Shown: one piece after another, positions 16,307-25,269 of the stretch
Numbering within the stretch: position 1 is the stretch's first letter
Layout of the letters: each line of letters opens with the position of its first letter
NCBI GenBank assembly: GCA_002314445.1
Contig: DCFX01000035.1
Coordinates: 1-64,000, forward strand
Length of the DNA: 64,000 nucleotides
Source: Treponema sp. UBA1793
Lineage (GTDB): Bacteria > Spirochaetota > Spirochaetia > Treponematales > Treponemataceae
Reading direction: 5' to 3'
Made by a program: the position numbers and the translations under genes
The notes under the pieces: generated by a model
The model's input: only the letters and a program-made list of their open reading frames with translations
The model's database searches: none
What the model was told of the DNA's origin: nothing

Positions 16307-18736
16307 TTATAAGCGCTCATTTTCTGCTTTTACGGATTTTTTCCCCATATATGCAGTGATTTCATTATTGCCGTCCTTAAGTTTCTCTGCCGGCACAAAA
16401 GCACTGTCAATGCGTTCTCCATTTACGATAATGTATTCTATGCCTTTATTCACATGCTGCAGATTTTTCACTTCGATAGTCAGCATTCTGCCCCGCCACC
16501 GGCGCCCGACTTTAAATCCGTCCCACTCATGGTTAATGCAGGGATCGATAAGCATACCTTCGTACTGCGGACGTATGCCGAGCATATACTGCGTGATACT
16601 GTAATATGACCATGTTGCTGCACCTGAAAGCCATGATGTCCTTGCATTACCGGCACGCGGACTGAATGTCGAATACGTCGTCTGCCCCTGCACATACGGC
16701 TCCATCTGTCGGACTTCCGCACGGTTATTATATGCAGCAGGAAGTGCGGCCTTGCAGTAGTCATATGCACGGTCCCCGTTACCGGTAAGGGCTTCTGCCA
16801 TAATTCCCCATCCCTGTGTATGGTTGAATATACCTGCATTTTCTTTTATTCCCTTGAGAAAAACGACCGACGACATTGTTGACTGCGGAGCATGAACAAA
16901 AGGCGGAGCGCAAAGCATGAGTCCGTACGGCGTCGCAAGTTTTTCATTAACAGCCTTTAGTGCAAGGTCTGTCTGTTCAGGAGATGCCGCTCCGCTGAGA
17001 ACGGCCCACACCTGCGTATTCAGATACACCTGACCTTCGTCTGCTTTCTGCGTACCGTATACAGTACCGTCTTCACCGACAGCCCAGATAAACCACTTAC
17101 CGTCCCAGCACTTCTTCTGGATTGCCTTATCGAGTTTGTCCCTTTCCGCAAGTGCCCATGCTGCTTCTTCAGTCTTTCCGAGGCGGTTCGATATATCTGC
17201 ATATGTCGTCAGTCCGAGCCTGAGCTGGAACGTAACGAATACGCTTTCACCATGATATCCTGTCTTAAGGCAGTCGTTCCAGTCTGCAAGCAGCCCCGCA
17301 GGGATTCCGTCTTTTCCCATACGTTCAAGATTGAACAGAAGCGCCTGTTTCAGATGCCCGTACACAGATGCTTTCCCATGATCTGCATACGGAACTGTTT
17401 TGTTGTAAAAATCAAAATTACCCGTCTCTGCAACGTATGCGGGAACGGCATTGAAAAACCACTCGCAGTCATCAGAACGGAATTCCTCCGGTTCTGGACT
17501 CTTCTCGTGACCGGGATTATGGTCGACGCGGATAACAGGTATGGCGCCGCCGCATGCGACCTGTCCCGAAAGCATACGTACAAGCCGTTCTTCAGCCTGT
17601 TCCGGGATGGCAGCGCTTACACCAAGAATATCCTGAACGCTGTCCCTGAAACCAAGTCCGTCGCGTTCTCCGTTATACACAAGGCTTGCAGCGCGCGACC
17701 ACGCAAACGTAATAAGGCAGTTATACAACCCCCACATGTTGATTGTATGGTTAATATCTTCGTCAGGAGTCTCGACTTTAAAACTTTCAAGTTCCGAGTG
17801 CCACTGATTCTTTAGTTTTTCAAGTTCCGCGTCAGCACGTTCAACAGAACCATATTCTGCAAGAATTTTCCTGCCGGCGGAATCCGCATCACCAATGCCG
17901 ACCATCACCATAATTTCTTTCGTTTCGCCCGGCTTCAGCTCAATTTCCGTTTCGACCGTACCGCAGCTGTTGTCACCGTATGCATCCGAGTCTGAACATT
18001 TTCCGTTAATGACAGCCTGCGGCTCTTTGTATGAACCGTATGTTCCGATAAATGATTCGCGGGACGTATCATATCCGGTCATGGGAGAACCGGTGAGAGC
18101 CATCCATTCGTGCATGAATGCACCGCCCTCTTCACCTTCAGGATGCTGCACATACAGATTATCCTGAATCGAATAGCGCAGAAGATTGTCAGCAACTTTT
18201 TCACCTTTGACGATAAAAAGCGAATACTGCAGGTTAACCTGATCCTGCGTTGTATTCCACTGATTTGTAAATTCACAGTAGCTGAACACGGAAAGCCTGC
18301 GTACTTTTTTTCCTGTATTTGTCACCTTAAGGCGCCAGTACTCGAACAGCTGTCCGAGTGGAACGTAATATGTTGTTTCTGATTTTATATCCGAATATTC
18401 CGACGTAATAACAGTGTATGCCGTACCGTGCCGGCAGGTACTCTTGTATGTATCGAGCGGTTTGCCGACCGGCTGCCAGCTTGCAGACCAGTAGTCGCCG
18501 GAATCGCAGTCGCGCAGATAAAAATAACGTCCGGGCTGATCCATCGGAACGGAGTTAAAACGCAGACGCATAAACCGCCCCTGAGCTCCTGATTTATAAA
18601 ATCCGTAACCTCCGGCATTGTTCGTAATGACTGCACCGTACACTGTAGATCCGAGATAATTGCTCCACGACTGCGACGTATCAGGTCGTGTAATTACATA
18701 TTCTTTATTCTTATCATCAAAATAACCATACTGCAT
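16307..18736 (-). CDS. Cellobiose phosphorylase (glycoside hydrolase family 94)
   Basis: Splits cellobiose with phosphate into glucose 1-phosphate and glucose in the cytoplasm. The 809-residue protein opens in typical family style (MQYGYFDDKNKEYVITRPDT). It carries the catalytic-acid block GLLADWNDCLKTG (Asp485), plus ERDGLGFRDSVQDILG, SPEPEEFRSDDCEW and SPRAGNARTSWLSGAATW. I set the start at 18736 because AGGAGG sits 4 bases before that ATG; an ATG 35 codons upstream in the same frame would lie above the promoter. The sequence near the active site (SDDCEW) favours cellobiose over chitobiose, but related beta-glucosyl disaccharides cannot be excluded. A promoter and a LacI-type operator lie just upstream. 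Confidence 0.9.
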   Translation of the reverse strand: MQYGYFDDKNKEYVITRPDTSQSWSNYLGSTVYGAVITNNAGGYGFYKSGAQGRFMRLRFNSVPMDQPGRYFYLRDCDSGDYWSASWQPVGKPLDTYKSTCRHGTAYTVITSEYSDIKSETTYYVPLGQLFEYWRLKVTNTGKKVRRLSVFSYCEFTNQWNTTQDQVNLQYSLFIVKGEKVADNLLRYSIQDNLYVQHPEGEEGGAFMHEWMALTGSPMTGYDTSRESFIGTYGSYKEPQAVINGKCSDSDAYGDNSCGTVETEIELKPGETKEIMVMVGIGDADSAGRKILAEYGSVERADAELEKLKNQWHSELESFKVETPDEDINHTINMWGLYNCLITFAWSRAASLVYNGERDGLGFRDSVQDILGVSAAIPEQAEERLVRMLSGQVACGGAIPVIRVDHNPGHEKSPEPEEFRSDDCEWFFNAVPAYVAETGNFDFYNKTVPYADHGKASVYGHLKQALLFNLERMGKDGIPAGLLADWNDCLKTGYHGESVFVTFQLRLGLTTYADISNRLGKTEEAAWALAERDKLDKAIQKKCWDGKWFIWAVGEDGTVYGTQKADEGQVYLNTQVWAVLSGAASPEQTDLALKAVNEKLATPYGLMLCAPPFVHAPQSTMSSVVFLKGIKENAGIFNHTQGWGIMAEALTGNGDRAYDYCKAALPAAYNNRAEVRQMEPYVQGQTTYSTFSPRAGNARTSWLSGAATWSYYSITQYMLGIRPQYEGMLIDPCINHEWDGFKVGRRWRGRMLTIEVKNLQHVNKGIEYIIVNGERIDSAFVPAEKLKDGNNEITAYMGKKSVKAENERL

Positions 18737-18758
18737 ACAGCCTCCTGAAAGCAGCGAA

Positions 18759-18774
18759 AACGTTGTAGCTTCAC
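18759..18774 (-). promoter_or_regulatory. Putative LacI-type operator overlapping the transcription start of the cellobiose phosphorylase gene
   Basis: On the minus strand, GTGAAGCTACAACGTT, continuing as an imperfect dyad GCTACAAC/GTTTTCGC centred on CG. It matches 15 of 16 bases of a site upstream of mglB (26591-26606). It starts inside the -10 box and covers the predicted start of transcription, the classic position for a repressor. Confidence 0.55.
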
Positions 18775-18801
18775 AATACATCATATATTTCCGGTTGTCA
18801 A
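18773..18801 (-). promoter_or_regulatory. Promoter of the cellobiose phosphorylase gene
   Basis: TTGACA (18796-18801), 17-base spacer, TATTGT (18773-18778). The ribosome site AGGAGG and the ATG at 18736 follow. Confidence 0.7.
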
Positions 18802-18927
18802 AGTAACAAATACTTGCACACTCAAAGGAAATGAAATACAATTAGTTACGTTACAAGAGATATTCTGATTATACAAATATCCCTATGTGCCATATTATTA
18901 AAAGTTTTTCTCAGAAGGTATCATACT

Positions 18928-19929
18928 ATGTTTTTTCCACATTATTCTCTTTTTCTGGGATGCTGCATCCCCGTAGCTTTATCTGTTTTATTTTTCATCC
19001 TGTTTATTCGCTCGAAACAAAAAGAAAAGATCGACTCTGTATTTATTAATATACTTTTTGCACAGGCAGGAAAAGCTGTTTTTTATTTCGACATCAGTAA
19101 AGAAAAAATAATTCCAACAAAAAGTTTTGAAATAGTTTTCGGCGAAAAAATATTATCCGCCCTTAACATCTACGACGATTTTTCACATATAGTCTTTTCC
19201 GGGGATATGGATAATTACAAGAAAACGATACGAAGTATATGCAGCGGAATTAATATAACCAATTTTAAATTCCGGATTTCAGTAGACGAAACAAGCGTAA
19301 CATGGTGTTCACTGACAACTACTGCAGTGAAGACAGGGCGAAGTAAACCGCTCATCATCGGTTCGCTGGAAAATATCGACCGGCAGGTACGTGAAGAAGA
19401 ACAGCTCCGTTTTAAAGCAGAACGGGATCCTCTTACAAAGCTTTACAATAAAATTACATCTGAAATGCTTATCACTTCTATACTTCTTGACCGGAAATAC
19501 AAAGACCGTATGAACGCGCTCCTGATGATTGATATAGACAATCTGAAACAGATAAACGATATGTTCGGGCATCTTGCCGGAGATAAAATCATTACACGCC
19601 TTGCTGACTGCATCCGCATGGTCTTCAGGGAAAGCGACATTCAGGGACGGGCCGGCGGCGATGAATTTGTCGTATTCATGAAAGATATTACTACAAAGGA
19701 AAACGCTCTGAGTAAGGCACGCAAAATGTGTGAAGCATACAGAACTGTGTTCAAACAGAACAATGCTCAGGTTGAACTGACATGCAGCATAGGTATTTCC
19801 ATAGTGCCTGAAGACGGAACAACATTCTGCTCTCTGTATTCGTACGCGGATAAAGCCCTGTACGCGGCAAAAAATAACGGAAAGAACCAATGCGCATTAT
19901 ATCCTGATTGCCGTGCCGAAAAAGCCTGA
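18928..19929 (+). CDS. Membrane-anchored diguanylate cyclase with PAS-like domain
   Basis: 333 residues. One N-terminal transmembrane helix (LFLGCCIPVALSVLFFILFI) is followed by a PAS-like domain (about 45-155) ending in the usual VREEEQLRFKAERDPLTKLYNK linker. A GGDEF domain with the intact motif RAGGDEFVVFM completes the protein. It should make cyclic di-GMP on the cytoplasmic side of the membrane. AGAAGG lies 9 bases before the ATG. It is divergent from the cellobiose phosphorylase gene, with about 190 bases between the chosen starts. No gene neighbour points to a specific input. Confidence 0.9.
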   Translation: MFFPHYSLFLGCCIPVALSVLFFILFIRSKQKEKIDSVFINILFAQAGKAVFYFDISKEKIIPTKSFEIVFGEKILSALNIYDDFSHIVFSGDMDNYKKTIRSICSGINITNFKFRISVDETSVTWCSLTTTAVKTGRSKPLIIGSLENIDRQVREEEQLRFKAERDPLTKLYNKITSEMLITSILLDRKYKDRMNALLMIDIDNLKQINDMFGHLAGDKIITRLADCIRMVFRESDIQGRAGGDEFVVFMKDITTKENALSKARKMCEAYRTVFKQNNAQVELTCSIGISIVPEDGTTFCSLYSYADKALYAAKNNGKNQCALYPDCRAEKA

Positions 19930-20009
19930 ATGTCAGCACGCAGAGGAGGGAACAGAACGATTGGTAAGGAAGTGCATACAGCAACAGCATATGGCTTCGT
20001 GAGCATCAT

Positions 20010-20024
20010 GTATAATGATTATAC
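20010..20024. promoter_or_regulatory. PerR/Fur-like 7-1-7 palindrome
   Basis: GTATAATGATTATAC, a perfect 7-1-7 dyad that differs from the PerR consensus TTATAATNATTATAA only at the outermost base of each arm. It contains a TATAAT readable as a -10 box on either strand. No protein-coding start lies close to it. Confidence 0.35.
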
Positions 20025-20264
20025 CTTAAAAAAAATGAAAACAGCCTGCTTTCACACTGGAATCAGATTGATTTCATAATGTAACCAGACTGTTTCCACG
20101 CTGAAACAAGTCTGATATTCAAAACAATGTCCAACATATCCGGGAAATAATGCCTGTTTTTACAAAAATTAACCATGTTCCTCATGAACAATTATTCCAG
20201 GCGTTACGCGGATTAAAACTTATTTTTAAGTAGAAAATATCTGCTTTTTACACTATGTATATTC

Positions 20265-20306
20265 ATAAACCACTTTCATTCTTCATAAAGTATGAAAGTG
20301 GTTTAT
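20265..20306. repeat. 15-bp perfect inverted repeat between convergent genes
   Basis: Arms ATAAACCACTTTCAT (20265-20279) and ATGAAAGTGGTTTAT (20292-20306) with a 12-base loop. It lies just beyond the end of the LysA-like gene and may act as a bidirectional terminator, though no T-run longer than three follows the stem. Confidence 0.5.
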
Positions 20307-20362
20307 AGTTCAGCAAGCATCCCGAAAGTTGCTATGATCCCGGTACAAAAAGCACCAGCGTA

Positions 20363-21631
20363 TTACCTGAATGATTTTACACCATCCAAATCGAGTGTTG
20401 CAAAATAGTCGTCAATAGTCTCTCTTCGCCTGATTTCCGTGAACGAACCGTCCGGGCGTACAAGGATCTCTCCACAGCGGAGTTTTCCATTGTAATTGAA
20501 TCCCATAGCCCTGCCGTGAGCCCCCGCGTCGTGAATTATGATTATATCGCCGGCAGTAATCTCAGGGAGCTGCCTCTGCACGGCAAATTTATCGCAGTTT
20601 TCACAGAGAGAACCGACAACGTCATACACATGATCTTTCAATGCATTTTCTTTACCGCTCACCGTAACTTCGTGATATGCACCGTACATGCCGGGACGCA
20701 TAAGGTCTGCCATACATGCGTCCACACCGATGTAATCGCGGTAAATATGCTTCTCATGTATTGCAGACGTAATGAGCCAGCCGTAAGGACCGGTAATCGG
20801 ACGCCCGCATTCCCAGTAAATGCCGAGAGGATCAAGCTCTGCCGGTACGATTTTTTCATCATAAATTTTCCTGATTCCCCGAGCCACATAATCGAGATCT
20901 ACTTTTTTCTGCCCCGGTTTGTACGGAATACCAATGCCGCCGCCCAGATCAACAAATTCAATACGGATATCAAGTTTCTTCCTGAGTTCAACACAAAGAT
21001 CAAAAATAAGGTTTGCCGTATCAACAAAAAAATCAGGATTAAGTTCGTTTGACGCAACCATAGTGTGCAGCCCGAAATGCTTAACTCCCTCTGCTTTACA
21101 TTCCTTATATGCTTCGAACAACTGAGCGCGCGTCAAACCGTATTTTGCTTCTTCCGGTTTTCCGATAATCGCGTTGCCGCCCTGCTTCAACGGCCCCGGA
21201 TTGTAACGGAAACAGATAACATCCGGTAATTTTCCACCAAGCGTTTTTTTCAGAAAACTGATATGAGTAATATCGTCAAGATTACAGATATTGCCGTGAT
21301 CGTATGCATACTGAAATTCAGCAGCAGGAGTTTCGTTTGATGTAAACATGACTTTTCCGCCTTTTATTCCTGCCATATCGGAAAGCATAAGTTCCGGAAG
21401 GCTTGAACAATCTGTTCCGCATCCTTCCTCTGCAAGAATTTTCAGCATATACGGATTAGGCATTGCCTTTACAGCAAAATGTTCCCGAAAAACAGGGAAG
21501 ATACTGAATGCTTTTGTAAAATATTTCATGTTGTCACGAATTGCTTTTTCATCATACAGATAAAACGGCGTCGGAAATTTCTTCACTACTTCAATAAGCT
21601 GTTCATGGCTAAGCGGAAAATCAGAACTCAT
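20363..21631 (-). CDS. PLP-dependent decarboxylase, diaminopimelate decarboxylase-like
   Basis: Fold-type III decarboxylase of 422 residues. The cofactor Lys55 is in HFAVKA. The glycine loop DLGGGIGIPY and the C-terminal motif HDAGAHGRAMGFNYNGK match the LysA branch. In place of the LysA active-site motif CESGD the protein has CENCDKF, so substrate use may differ from meso-diaminopimelate. Several treponemes are reported to use ornithine rather than diaminopimelate in their cell wall, so lysine synthesis cannot be assumed. The start has GAGAGG 5 bases upstream. It stands alone, between a GGDEF gene and mglC. Confidence 0.8.
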   Translation of the reverse strand: MSSDFPLSHEQLIEVVKKFPTPFYLYDEKAIRDNMKYFTKAFSIFPVFREHFAVKAMPNPYMLKILAEEGCGTDCSSLPELMLSDMAGIKGGKVMFTSNETPAAEFQYAYDHGNICNLDDITHISFLKKTLGGKLPDVICFRYNPGPLKQGGNAIIGKPEEAKYGLTRAQLFEAYKECKAEGVKHFGLHTMVASNELNPDFFVDTANLIFDLCVELRKKLDIRIEFVDLGGGIGIPYKPGQKKVDLDYVARGIRKIYDEKIVPAELDPLGIYWECGRPITGPYGWLITSAIHEKHIYRDYIGVDACMADLMRPGMYGAYHEVTVSGKENALKDHVYDVVGSLCENCDKFAVQRQLPEITAGDIIIIHDAGAHGRAMGFNYNGKLRCGEILVRPDGSFTEIRRRETIDDYFATLDLDGVKSFR

Positions 21632-21974
21632 ATAGGCCTCTCAAAATATATACTAAGTATGCCAAAAAAAAGACGATTCTGCAACAAGTTTATAATATTG
21701 ATTTTTAAATTATCCAAAACGTTACTTATGGTCTATACCATATTTATAAAAATAAACTGAAGAGTATCATATAAATTGTTGCATAAAAAATTACGGATGC
21801 CGGTCTCGTCGCCCCTGAATATTTTACATCAGCCATTTTATTAATTATCATTTCGCCGCTGCTTGTACCAATCTGCCTGAAAATTCTATTTGGGTCAAAA
21901 GATGCGCAGCCTGTTCCGGCATAAAAAAAGCGCAGATGCAGCTTTTGCATCCGCGCTCAAAACAGCAACCGGTA
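21632..21974. other. Intergenic region between mglC and the LysA-like gene
   Basis: Contains the mgl operon terminator (21923-21956) at its right side and, at its left side, the AT-rich upstream region of the LysA-like gene, where TATATT near 21645 could be a -10 box. I see no gene in it. Confidence 0.5.
21923..21956 (-). terminator. Rho-independent terminator of the mgl operon
   Basis: On the minus strand, the arms GCGCGGATGCA and TGCATCTGCGC form an 11-base stem with one mismatch, followed by seven T (21923-21929), 18 bases after the mglC stop. Confidence 0.85.
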
Positions 21975-23663
21975 TTACTTCCGTTTCAAGTACTTAATAC
22001 TATCAAGAGCTACCGCAGCTATAAGAATCAATCCTTTGAAGACGAACTGAAGATTCGTATCGATTCCAAGGAACGTAAGGCAGTAAGTAAGGCCAGTAAA
22101 AATAATAACACCTATAACTGCACCGCTTATCTTTCCAATGCCGCCGTTGAAAGAAATGCCGCCGACAACACAGGCTGCGATGGCATCAAGTTCATATCCC
22201 TGGCCGGTTCCTGCGCTTGCATTTGCTTTAAAGGCCTCGAGGAATGCCCCGCATCCATAGAAAACGCCTGCCATAATAAAAATTCCCATCGTTACCCAGA
22301 ACACGCTTATACCGCTTACGCTTGCAGCTTCAGCATTTCCGCCGACTGCGTACATATTTTTTCCGAACGTCGTTTTATTCCAGATGAACCACGCAGCGAA
22401 TATTGCGAAAATGGCAGGAATAATAAGTTTAGGGAACGTCACAAGATCACCGCTAACAAAACCAAGAGTCCATCGGCCGCCTATCATATCCTTTATGTTC
22501 GAGTCAATCGATCCGACTGGCGTGCCGCTTGTTCCAAAGAACAGGAGGCCGTAAATAATGAGCTGTGTCGCAAGCGTTGAAATGAAAGGATGTATTTTAA
22601 GCTTTGCAGAAAAAAAGCCGGCAAATGCGCTGAAAGCAACGCAAAGCACTATTGAAAGCAGCAATGCAAGTCCAAGTCTTCCGAAAAGAGGCAGACTTGT
22701 AAAATCCCACGGTCCCATATGAAGGAATGTAACAATATTTTTCCCAGGATGAAGGATAAGACCCGTGATAACGGCTCCCAGAGCAACCATACGGCCGACA
22801 CTCAAATCCGTACCAGCAATGAGGATAAGGCCCGCAACGCCAAGTGCATAGAACATACGCACAGAAGACTGCTCAAGAATCGTAAAAATATTCGGCAGAG
22901 AAAGCAGCTGTCCGTTTCCGGAAATAGGAGCAATAATAATACAGACTATGAAAAAAATAAGAATGGCAATGTACAAACCGTTATCCAGAAAAAATTTTGA
23001 CATTTTAAACTGATACAGATAGTTCTGCCAGTTCAGCGACACATTTTCCGAAAAGCGTGTCGTTCCATTTCGAAGGCTTCTGTTTTTTTGTACATGATCA
23101 ACGTAAGTCTGATTCTTAGCAGCTTTTGCCCTGTTAATCTGAGTGTTATATTTGCTTTTTGCATCAAAAAGAGATGACTTCAACTCATAATTATTTATAC
23201 GGAGATCTTCTTTACGAGCAGCATGATCGGCCGTTGAGTTTTTTCCTTCGTAGGATTTCATTATCTCCGTACGTCTTACTGCAAATTCCGCTTTCAGTTC
23301 AGCTGTTTTTTTATTATATTCTTCAGTGAACCTGGCAATTTCTTTATTCTGCTCTTCTGCTGTTTCATAAATGTTTTTCTTTGCAAGCTCATTTGCATAC
23401 TTAACAGCTTCTTTTGAAATTGCTGCAATTTCCTTTTCATTCCGTGCAGCAATTATTTTTGCCTCTTCAATCTTTTTTTGGTTTTCAGTAATAAAAAGTT
23501 TACGGGCAGCAGCATCAATCAGTTTATTGCGTTTTGCGGCAGCTATTTCCTGTTTAAGAATGGAAATTTTATTAACTCCATCCTTCCGCAATTCAAGAAG
23601 TTTATCACTATATTCTTTTAACTTACTATCTTCTTCAAGATAATCAATACGTTTTTTTTCCAT
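21975..23663 (-). CDS. mglC: Galactose/glucose ABC transporter permease MglC with long N-terminal coiled coil
   Basis: Permease of the Mgl/Rbs sugar importer, 562 residues from the chosen start. The membrane part (from about residue 228) has the family's helices and motifs, including VRMFYALGVAGLILIAGTDLSVGRMVALGA and GISVFWVTMGIFIMAGVFYGCGAFLEA. In front of it lies an unusual charged extension of about 225 residues, rich in K, E, A and R, that reads as long coiled coil and has no signal peptide. Ordinary MglC is about 330-400 residues. The ATG at 23663 is chosen because GGAGG lies 6 bases before it and mglA ends 13 bases upstream; the longer frame would overlap mglA by 95 bases. Confidence 0.9.
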   Translation of the reverse strand: MEKKRIDYLEEDSKLKEYSDKLLELRKDGVNKISILKQEIAAAKRNKLIDAAARKLFITENQKKIEEAKIIAARNEKEIAAISKEAVKYANELAKKNIYETAEEQNKEIARFTEEYNKKTAELKAEFAVRRTEIMKSYEGKNSTADHAARKEDLRINNYELKSSLFDAKSKYNTQINRAKAAKNQTYVDHVQKNRSLRNGTTRFSENVSLNWQNYLYQFKMSKFFLDNGLYIAILIFFIVCIIIAPISGNGQLLSLPNIFTILEQSSVRMFYALGVAGLILIAGTDLSVGRMVALGAVITGLILHPGKNIVTFLHMGPWDFTSLPLFGRLGLALLLSIVLCVAFSAFAGFFSAKLKIHPFISTLATQLIIYGLLFFGTSGTPVGSIDSNIKDMIGGRWTLGFVSGDLVTFPKLIIPAIFAIFAAWFIWNKTTFGKNMYAVGGNAEAASVSGISVFWVTMGIFIMAGVFYGCGAFLEAFKANASAGTGQGYELDAIAACVVGGISFNGGIGKISGAVIGVIIFTGLTYCLTFLGIDTNLQFVFKGLILIAAVALDSIKYLKRK

Positions 23664-23676
23664 CACATCCTCCACA

Positions 23677-25170
23677 TTATAGATATTTTGCCGAAAGTCT
23701 GAGCAAAGCTTCCTGGTCGGTTTCTTCTGTATTGACAATGCCGGCAAGCCGGTGATTTGACATAACAGCAATCCGGTTTGTTATACCAAGTATTTCCGGC
23801 ATTTCGCTCGAAACGACAATTATTGTTTTGCCTTCTTTTGCCATTTGAATAATCAGCTGATATATTTCATATTTAGCACCGACATCAATACCTCGCGTCG
23901 GCTCATCCATAAGAAATACCTCAGGCTCCCGCTCAATCCATTTTCCGATGATAACTTTCTGCTGATTACCGCCGCTCAATGATGTAATAAGCTCGTCAGG
24001 AGAAACACACTTCGTTTTCATCGTTGTTATCTCCCGGTTTGCCGCTTCATACAATTTTTTGTTAGACAAGATACCGTTTGTTTTATAACTTTCCAGATTA
24101 GTAATCGTTGTGTTAAATTCTATCGATGCCTTTCCGAACATTCCGTTGAATTTCCGTTCCTCTGTAACAAGTGCAAAACAATGTTCCATAGCATCACGGC
24201 TGTTTTTAAAATGAAGTTTTTTACCATTATAAATCATTTCACCTGAAGCAATTGTGCGGACACCGAACATTGCTTCAAGGAGTTCTGAACGTCCTGCACC
24301 GACAAGACCGTACAATCCGAAAATCTCACCTTTACGTACCTTGAAAGAAATATCTTCAAGAATCGGCTCGTATTTTGTAGCCAGGCCTTTCACTTCAAAA
24401 ACGTAATCACCAGGCACATTGTCAACATCAGGGAAACGTTTTTCAAGTGACCGTCCAACCATAGCGGAAATGAGTTCATTCATTTCCGTCTCTTTCGTTC
24501 CTTTGTCAAGGATCATTTTTCCATCGCGGAGAACTGCAACTTCATCACAAACGAGAAACACTTCATCCATTTTATGGGAAATATATACAAAAGAAACACC
24601 TTTCTTTTTTAGACTCTGAACAATTGAAAAAAGCTTTCCTACTTCATTCTCGGTAAGAGACGAAGTCGGTTCATCCAGTACTATTATTTTGGCATTGTAG
24701 GAAACAGCTTTTGCGATTTCCACCATCTGACGCTGAGAAACAGACATTGTCCGCATAATGGTATGAGGATCAACATTCATGTTCAGCGAAGTGAACAGGT
24801 TAATACTGTCTTTCAGCATTTTTGCTTCATCAATAACACCGAAACGCTTGGGATACCTGCCCAAATAAAGATTATCCATAACAGAACGATCCAGACACTG
24901 ATTCAATTCCTGATGAACCATTGCGACCCCGCTCTCAAGTGCTTCTTTCGGACTTTTAAAATCTACCGGTTTACCGCAGAGCATAAACTGCCCTTCATCT
25001 TTTGCATAGATTCCGAAAAGACATTTCATCATTGTCGATTTACCGGCACCGTTTTCGCCCATAAGGCCCAGCACGGAACCTTTTTTTACTTCAAGATTAA
25101 TACCGTCCAGAACTTTATTTTTTGAAAAAGATTTTGAAAGGTTTTTTATCTGCAGGACAATATCATCCAT
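23677..25170 (-). CDS. mglA: Galactose/glucose ABC transporter ATP-binding protein MglA
   Basis: Tandem ATPase of the monosaccharide importer, 497 residues. The first cassette has Walker A GENGAGKSTMMKC, signature MSVSQRQMVEIAKA and Walker B IIVLDEPTSSL. The second has the degenerate Walker A GLVGAGRSELLE, signature LSGGNQQKVIIGKW and Walker B VFLMDEPTRGIDVG. This is the usual asymmetry of the family. It lies between mglB (99 bases, with a terminator-like hairpin in the gap) and mglC (13 bases). Confidence 0.95.
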   Translation of the reverse strand: MDDIVLQIKNLSKSFSKNKVLDGINLEVKKGSVLGLMGENGAGKSTMMKCLFGIYAKDEGQFMLCGKPVDFKSPKEALESGVAMVHQELNQCLDRSVMDNLYLGRYPKRFGVIDEAKMLKDSINLFTSLNMNVDPHTIMRTMSVSQRQMVEIAKAVSYNAKIIVLDEPTSSLTENEVGKLFSIVQSLKKKGVSFVYISHKMDEVFLVCDEVAVLRDGKMILDKGTKETEMNELISAMVGRSLEKRFPDVDNVPGDYVFEVKGLATKYEPILEDISFKVRKGEIFGLYGLVGAGRSELLEAMFGVRTIASGEMIYNGKKLHFKNSRDAMEHCFALVTEERKFNGMFGKASIEFNTTITNLESYKTNGILSNKKLYEAANREITTMKTKCVSPDELITSLSGGNQQKVIIGKWIEREPEVFLMDEPTRGIDVGAKYEIYQLIIQMAKEGKTIIVVSSEMPEILGITNRIAVMSNHRLAGIVNTEETDQEALLRLSAKYL

Positions 25171-25191
25171 TATTTACCCTCGTTAACTTCT

Positions 25192-25225
25192 AAAAAAAGG
25201 CCACATCCCGCAAAGGAATATGGCC
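25192..25225 (-). terminator. Intercistronic terminator/attenuator between mglB and mglA
   Basis: On the minus strand GGCCATATTCC pairs with GGGATGTGGCC with small imperfections, followed by seven T (25192-25198). Partial termination here would give more binding protein than transporter, a common device in such operons. Confidence 0.8.
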
Positions 25226-25269
25226 TGCCCCATCTTAATCAATCTTGTAAAGAATTTAAGATCGGTTTA

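Larger units (their letters stand above)
19930..20362. other. 433-base gap between convergent genes with palindromes and hairpins
   Basis: No convincing gene. The gap holds a 15-base PerR/Fur-like palindrome (20010-20024), an imperfect hairpin (CAGACTGTTTC at 20086-20096 against GAAACAAGTCTG at 20103-20114), a 27-codon frame with no ribosome site (20150-20233, MPVFTKINHV...), and a perfect 15-base inverted repeat (20265-20306). A small RNA running from about 20020 to 20306 on the plus strand is possible but unproven. Confidence 0.45.

Noticed and set aside
20150..20233. 27-codon frame MPVFTKINHVPHEQLFQALRGLKLIFK
   Set aside because: No ribosome site or nearby promoter; too short to judge without a search.
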